64,000 nucleotides of DNA from Prunella strophiata (taxonomy: Eukaryota; Chordata; Aves; Passeriformes; Prunellidae). The stretch covers positions 1,984,001-2,048,000 of the forward strand of contig JAZBQD010000034.1 of the NCBI GenBank assembly GCA_036583965.1. The letters run 5' to 3'. The notes under the pieces were generated by a model. The model had not been told where the DNA came from. It did not search any database and saw only the letters and a program-made list of their open reading frames with translations. This document shows positions 60,224-64,000 of this stretch, piece after piece (position 1 is the first letter of the stretch; every line of letters begins with the position of its first letter). A program made the position numbers and the translations under genes.

Positions 60224-60622
60224 ATCCCAAATCCTGTCCCAAATCCTGTCCCAAATTCTACCCAAATCCTATCCCAAATCCTATCCCAAATTCTACCCAA
60301 ATTCTACCCAAATTCTACCCAAATTCTATCCCAAATTCTACGCAAATCCTATCCCAAATCCTGTCCCAAATTCTACCCAAATTCTACCCAAATCCTATCC
60401 CAAATCCTATCCCAAATCCTGTCCCAAATCCTGTCCCAAATCCTATCCCAAATTCTACCCAAATCCTATCCCAAATCCTATCCCAAATTCTACCCAAATC
60501 CTATCCCAAATTCTACCCAAATTCTACCCAAATCCTATCCCAAATCCTATCCCAAATTCTACCCAAATTCTACCCAAATCCTATCCCAAATCCTGTCCCA
60601 AATCCTATCCCAAATCCTGCCT
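60224..60622 (+). repeat. 11-12-bp minisatellite CCCAAATCCTAT / CCCAAATTCTA
   Basis: About 33 units alternate between a 12-bp form (CCCAAATCCTAT or CCCAAATCCTGT) and an 11-12-bp form (CCCAAATTCTA). The mixture keeps all three forward frames open in an Ile/Pro/Asn/Ser-rich pattern. No gene is implied. Confidence 0.93.
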
Positions 60623-60940
60623 TGCCACAGCTCTGCCCGTGTCCTGCCCAGCCTGGGGGCACCCTGATGTGTCACTTGTGCCTTCCCAGCCCTGCCAGGC
60701 TGAGTCACCGGGCTGTGCTGGGAATTCAGCCGGCCTTGGAGCCCCAGAGCCAGGTTTTGCAATTTTTTCAGTCCCTCATTGCTCACGGGGTGAGCTGGCC
60801 TGGCACCCCCTCTCCTGATGCCCCTTTTTATGCAGCAACACTGCAAAACCTCCCTGTCCTCGAGTGCCACTTCCCTGCCAAGCTCCTGCTGTCCCAGTGC
60901 CACCCTCACTGGTCCCCTGCCATGCAGGGGGACATGCCCC
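60623..60940. other. Intergenic, nothing recognised
   Basis: GC-rich unique sequence between the 12-bp array and the AT-rich block. No feature is supported. Confidence 0.4.
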
Positions 60941-61080
60941 TATTTTATATATATATTTATTTTAAAAACCCATTTTTAAAATATATATATAATATGTATT
61001 AATTATATATAATGTATTTTTATATCTATGATCTATTATATATACTAAAATGTATATTTTATATTTATATGTAAATAACA
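60941..61080. repeat. AT-rich low-complexity block
   Basis: Nearly pure A/T with TATATAT, TTTAAAA and ATGTATTTTTATAT words, ending in AATAAA near 61,083. Confidence 0.9.
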
Positions 61081-61429
61081 GCAATAAAATCAAGGCTCCC
61101 TGGGTGTCCCCCACTCCATTCACCCCCAGGCATCCCCCCAGAGCTCCAGCTCTGGGTCAGCCTCACCCTGATCCCACAAAAAGCTCTGCTCTCTCTCAGG
61201 AAAGGCCCCTGGAGGTATTTCTGCAGTTATATAAATTCTAGAAGTTATGTAAGGACTTTCCCTGTGCAGCTCTGCAGGGTTTGGAGCTGGTGCCCCACAC
61301 CCAGCCCGTGCCAGGGGCTCAGATTGGTGCTGGGCATTCCTGCCTGAATCCCACCCCATCACCTCCATCTGTCTCCTCAATTTTTAAAAACTCCTTGCTT
61401 TTCTTCCTCATCCCCTCACTGTTTAAATT

Positions 61430-61455
61430 CTTTAAAAAAAAAAAAAAAAAAAGGA
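61430..61455 (+). repeat. Poly(A) run
   Basis: About 19 consecutive A residues after TTTAAATTCTTT, possibly the tail of a retrotransposed sequence. The upstream region was not recognised. Confidence 0.8.
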
Positions 61456-61550
61456 TCCTGGAATTTTTTTTTTCACCTCCTTGCTGAGTGATGCCTTTCA
61501 GCCCTTTTTGAATGGATCTTGGGAAATGTTTTGCAAGATTTCCTTGGAAA

Positions 61551-63700
61551 TTTCAGCCTCAGATCCAGCAGGATTTGGCCCTGCCCTGGCACACCCCTGC
61601 CTTGAAATACTCAGGGAGCAGCTTGCAGGGTTTTCCATGAACCCTTTCATCCCTAAACCTTTCCTAGGGTGTTCCCTGGTCACCCCATTTCAGCTGGGGC
61701 TGCTTCTCCTTTTATATCCATTTTCAACCCTTTTTCCCATCCCACGAGAGAAAACACCAAATTTTGGGTGCTCATCCCAACGTGGAACTTGAAATAAATG
61801 AAATTTAATGAAATTTCTCACACATGGAAAATTAGATCACTGTGTAGGGCAGTGGCATTAATTTTTCAGAGCTGTGTGTGTGAAACAGGTTGGGTTTAAT
61901 ACAAAAATTGCTGCCCTTTTCCTGGGGATTTTAAATTTAACACAGCAAGGAAAATGGAAGGGTAAAAGGGGAGGGAGAGGCAACCAGGGGAGCTCAGGAG
62001 GTGACAGCACTCCAGAAACTTTTTAAACAAATAGAATTTCAGCCTCAGATCCAGCAGGATTTGGCTCTAAATGGGGTCACCCCATTTCAGGTGGGGGCTG
62101 ATTCTCCCCTTATATCCACCTTCAACCTCTCCTTCCATCCCACAAGAGGAAACACCAAGTTTTGGGTGCTCATCCTAATGTGGAACTTCAAATAAATTAA
62201 ATTTAATGGATTTTTTAAAACTTGGAAAATTAAACAATTAGTGTGGGGCACTGGCAATAATGTTTAGGAGTTGTGTGTGTGAAATATGTTGATTTTAATA
62301 CAAAATACTCTCATTTTCCTGGCTATTTTGAATGTAACACAGCAAGGAAAGTAGCAGGGTAAAAGTGGAGGGAGAGGCAACCAGGGGAGCTCAGGGAGTG
62401 ACAAAGCTGCTGAAAATTTTTAAGCAAAAATAATTTCAGCCTCAGATCCAGCAGGATTTGGCCCTAAATGGGGTCACCCCATTTCAGGTGGGATCTGATT
62501 CTCCCCTCATATCCACCTTCAGCCCTTTCTCCTGTCCCACAGTAAGTAACACAAAGTTTTGGGTGCTCATCCTAACACAGAACTTAAATGAAATTTAATG
62601 GGTTTTTTCAAACTTGGAAAACTAAATAACTGTGTGGGGCACTTGCAAGAATTTTTAGCAGTTTTGTGTGTGAAATATGTTGATTTTAATAAAAATTGCT
62701 GCCCTTTTCCTGAGGATTTTGAATGTAACATAGCAGGGAAAATGGAAATGTAAAAATGGAGGGAGAGGCAGCCAGGGGAGCTTAGGGGGTGACAAAGCTG
62801 CCAAAAACTTTTAAGCAAAAATAATTTCAGCCTCAGATCCAGCAGGATTTGGCTCTAAATGGGGTCACTCCATTTCAGGTGGGATCTGATTCTCCCCTTC
62901 AGCCCTTTCTCCTATCCCACAGTAAGTAACACAAAGTTTTGGGTGCCCATCCTGACACAGAACTTAAATGAAATTTAAAGTTTTTTCAAACTTGGAAAAT
63001 TATATAATTGTGTGGGGCACTGGCAATAATTTTTAGGAGCTGTGGGTGTGACAAATGCTGGATTTAATACAAAATACTCTGCTTTTCCTGAGGATTTTGA
63101 ATGTAACACAGCAGGGAAAATGGAAGTGTAAAAGGGGAGGGAAAAGCAACCAGGGGAGCTCAGGGGGGGACAAGGCTGCTGAAAACTTTTAAGCAAAAAT
63201 AATTTCAGCCTCAGATCCAGCAGGATTTGGCCCTACACTGTCACAGTCCTGGCTAAAAAGCTGGATACTCAGGGAGCAGCTTGCAGGGTTTGTGCCCTTG
63301 TACCCTTTATTCCCTAAACCTTTCCTGGGGACCACACCTGGTCACCCCATTTCAGGTGAGTGCTGGTCCTCCTCTTATATCCATTTTTAACCCTTTTTGC
63401 CATCCCATGAGAGAAAATACCAAGTTTGGGGTGTTTGTCCCAATGTGGAACTTCAAATAAATTAAATTTAATGGGTTTTTTCAAACCTGGAAAATTCTAT
63501 CCTTTTGTGGGGCACTGGCAATAATTTTTAGGACCTGTGTGTGTGAAATATTTTGGTTTTAATACAAAATACTGTTATTTTGGGGGGGATTTTGAATGTA
63601 ACACAGCAATGAAAATATAAGTGTAAAATAGAGGGCAGGGAGAGGCAACCAGGAGGGCTCAGGGAGTCACAAGGATGCTGAAGCTGTTTAATCCAATATT
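61551..63700 (+). repeat. Tandem array of five monomers of about 380-490 bp
   Basis: TTTCAGCCTCAGATCCAGCA starts a monomer at 61551, 62037, 62434, 62825 and 63203. Shared landmarks are AAACACCAA or AACACAAAG followed by TTTTGGGTGCTCATCC, GGGCA[C/G]TGGCA, TGTAACACAGCA and GAGGCAACCAGGGGAGCTCA. The outer monomers are long (486 bp and about 490 bp) and include ATACTCAGGGAGCAGCTTGC. The three inner ones (397, 391 and 378 bp) lack that roughly 95-bp segment. No coding content. Confidence 0.92.
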
Positions 63701-64000
63701 TTGACTATCACAAGAATTTTAATCACCCAGTTAGGGAAATTTGGGGGTTTTTTGGTGCCTGGAGCCTGTGGGGCTGGAGCAGGGCCGGCGAGCTCCTTGC
63801 TCCCCCCCGGCTCATCCAGCAGCAGAGGGTGCTCATGCACTGCTGTGCGAATCCTCCTTCTCCCTCAGCCATCTTAGGGAAACGTTTCCCTTCCCTGCAG
63901 TCTCCATTTTATGTTCCTGACGCAGAAAACAAAAAGGTCAGCGCGGGGGGAGGAGGGAGGATGCGCTGGGGGGGATGCGGGATGCGCTGGGGCAGAGCTT
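63701..64000. other. GC-rich window end
   Basis: Composition switches from AT-rich satellite to GC-rich with G runs (63,940-64,000), possibly the edge of another CpG island. No exon was recognised. Confidence 0.4.

Noticed and set aside
60068..61002. Frames rich in Asn, Pro, Ile, Tyr and Ser repeats
   Set aside because: They are products of the 11-12-bp minisatellite.
63900..64000. First coding exon of DIAPH1 at the window end
   Set aside because: The sequence is GC-rich, but no peptide similar to the DIAPH1 N terminus can be read in any frame.

Overview
This is vertebrate, almost certainly avian (probably songbird), nuclear DNA. Genes are split into short exons with GT/AG borders, the introns carry CR1-type LINE fragments and AT-rich LTR pieces of the kind common in passerines, and the coding sequence is GC-rich as on small avian chromosomes. 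Gene order matches human 5q31.3 (ARAP3, FCHSD1, RELL2, HDAC3), a block that I recall lies on chicken chromosome 13. The genes were recognised by reading translated exons against remembered human proteins; no database search was run.

Layout. 115-9833 (+): the 3' part of ARAP3, an ArfGAP/RhoGAP signalling protein. 10684-12703 (-): a complete two-exon protease-activated-receptor-like GPCR, convergent with ARAP3; the two genes share a nearly palindromic bidirectional poly(A) signal. 14249-16216: 123 uninterrupted copies of a 16-bp repeat ending about 190 bp before the FCHSD1 start codon. 16409-21655 (+): FCHSD1 (F-BAR plus two SH3 domains). 22928-32114 (-): RELL2, whose 3' end meets that of FCHSD1 near 22,010. 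About 33,240-40,260: gene-poor spacer holding a truncated copy of HDAC3 exons 11-12, a 2.2-kb interval that looks like unresolved sequence, and an array of splice-acceptor-like repeats. 40261-43250: about 100 copies of a CpG-dense 30-bp repeat ending about 150 bp before the HDAC3 start codon. 43405-53819 (+): HDAC3, complete in 15 exons, 428 aa. 54,900-64,000: HDAC3/DIAPH1 intergenic side with a CpG island, a 12-bp array, an AT-rich block and a roughly 390-bp tandem repeat.

Biology. ARAP3 and FCHSD1 are membrane and actin regulators, RELL2 is a small membrane protein of the RELT family with an RFRV kinase-docking motif, and HDAC3 is the catalytic subunit of NCoR/SMRT corepressor complexes. 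The most unusual content is not a new protein but non-coding architecture: two kilobase-scale minisatellites directly in front of the FCHSD1 and HDAC3 start sites, and several arrays whose units are themselves splice-site-like.

Sequence quality matters here. Seven single-base excesses, all placeable in or beside short G/C runs, break the frame in otherwise conserved exons of ARAP3 (1), FCHSD1 (5) and RELL2 (1), while HDAC3 and the receptor are intact. Exon borders around each break require one fewer base, so assembly error is more likely than gene loss.
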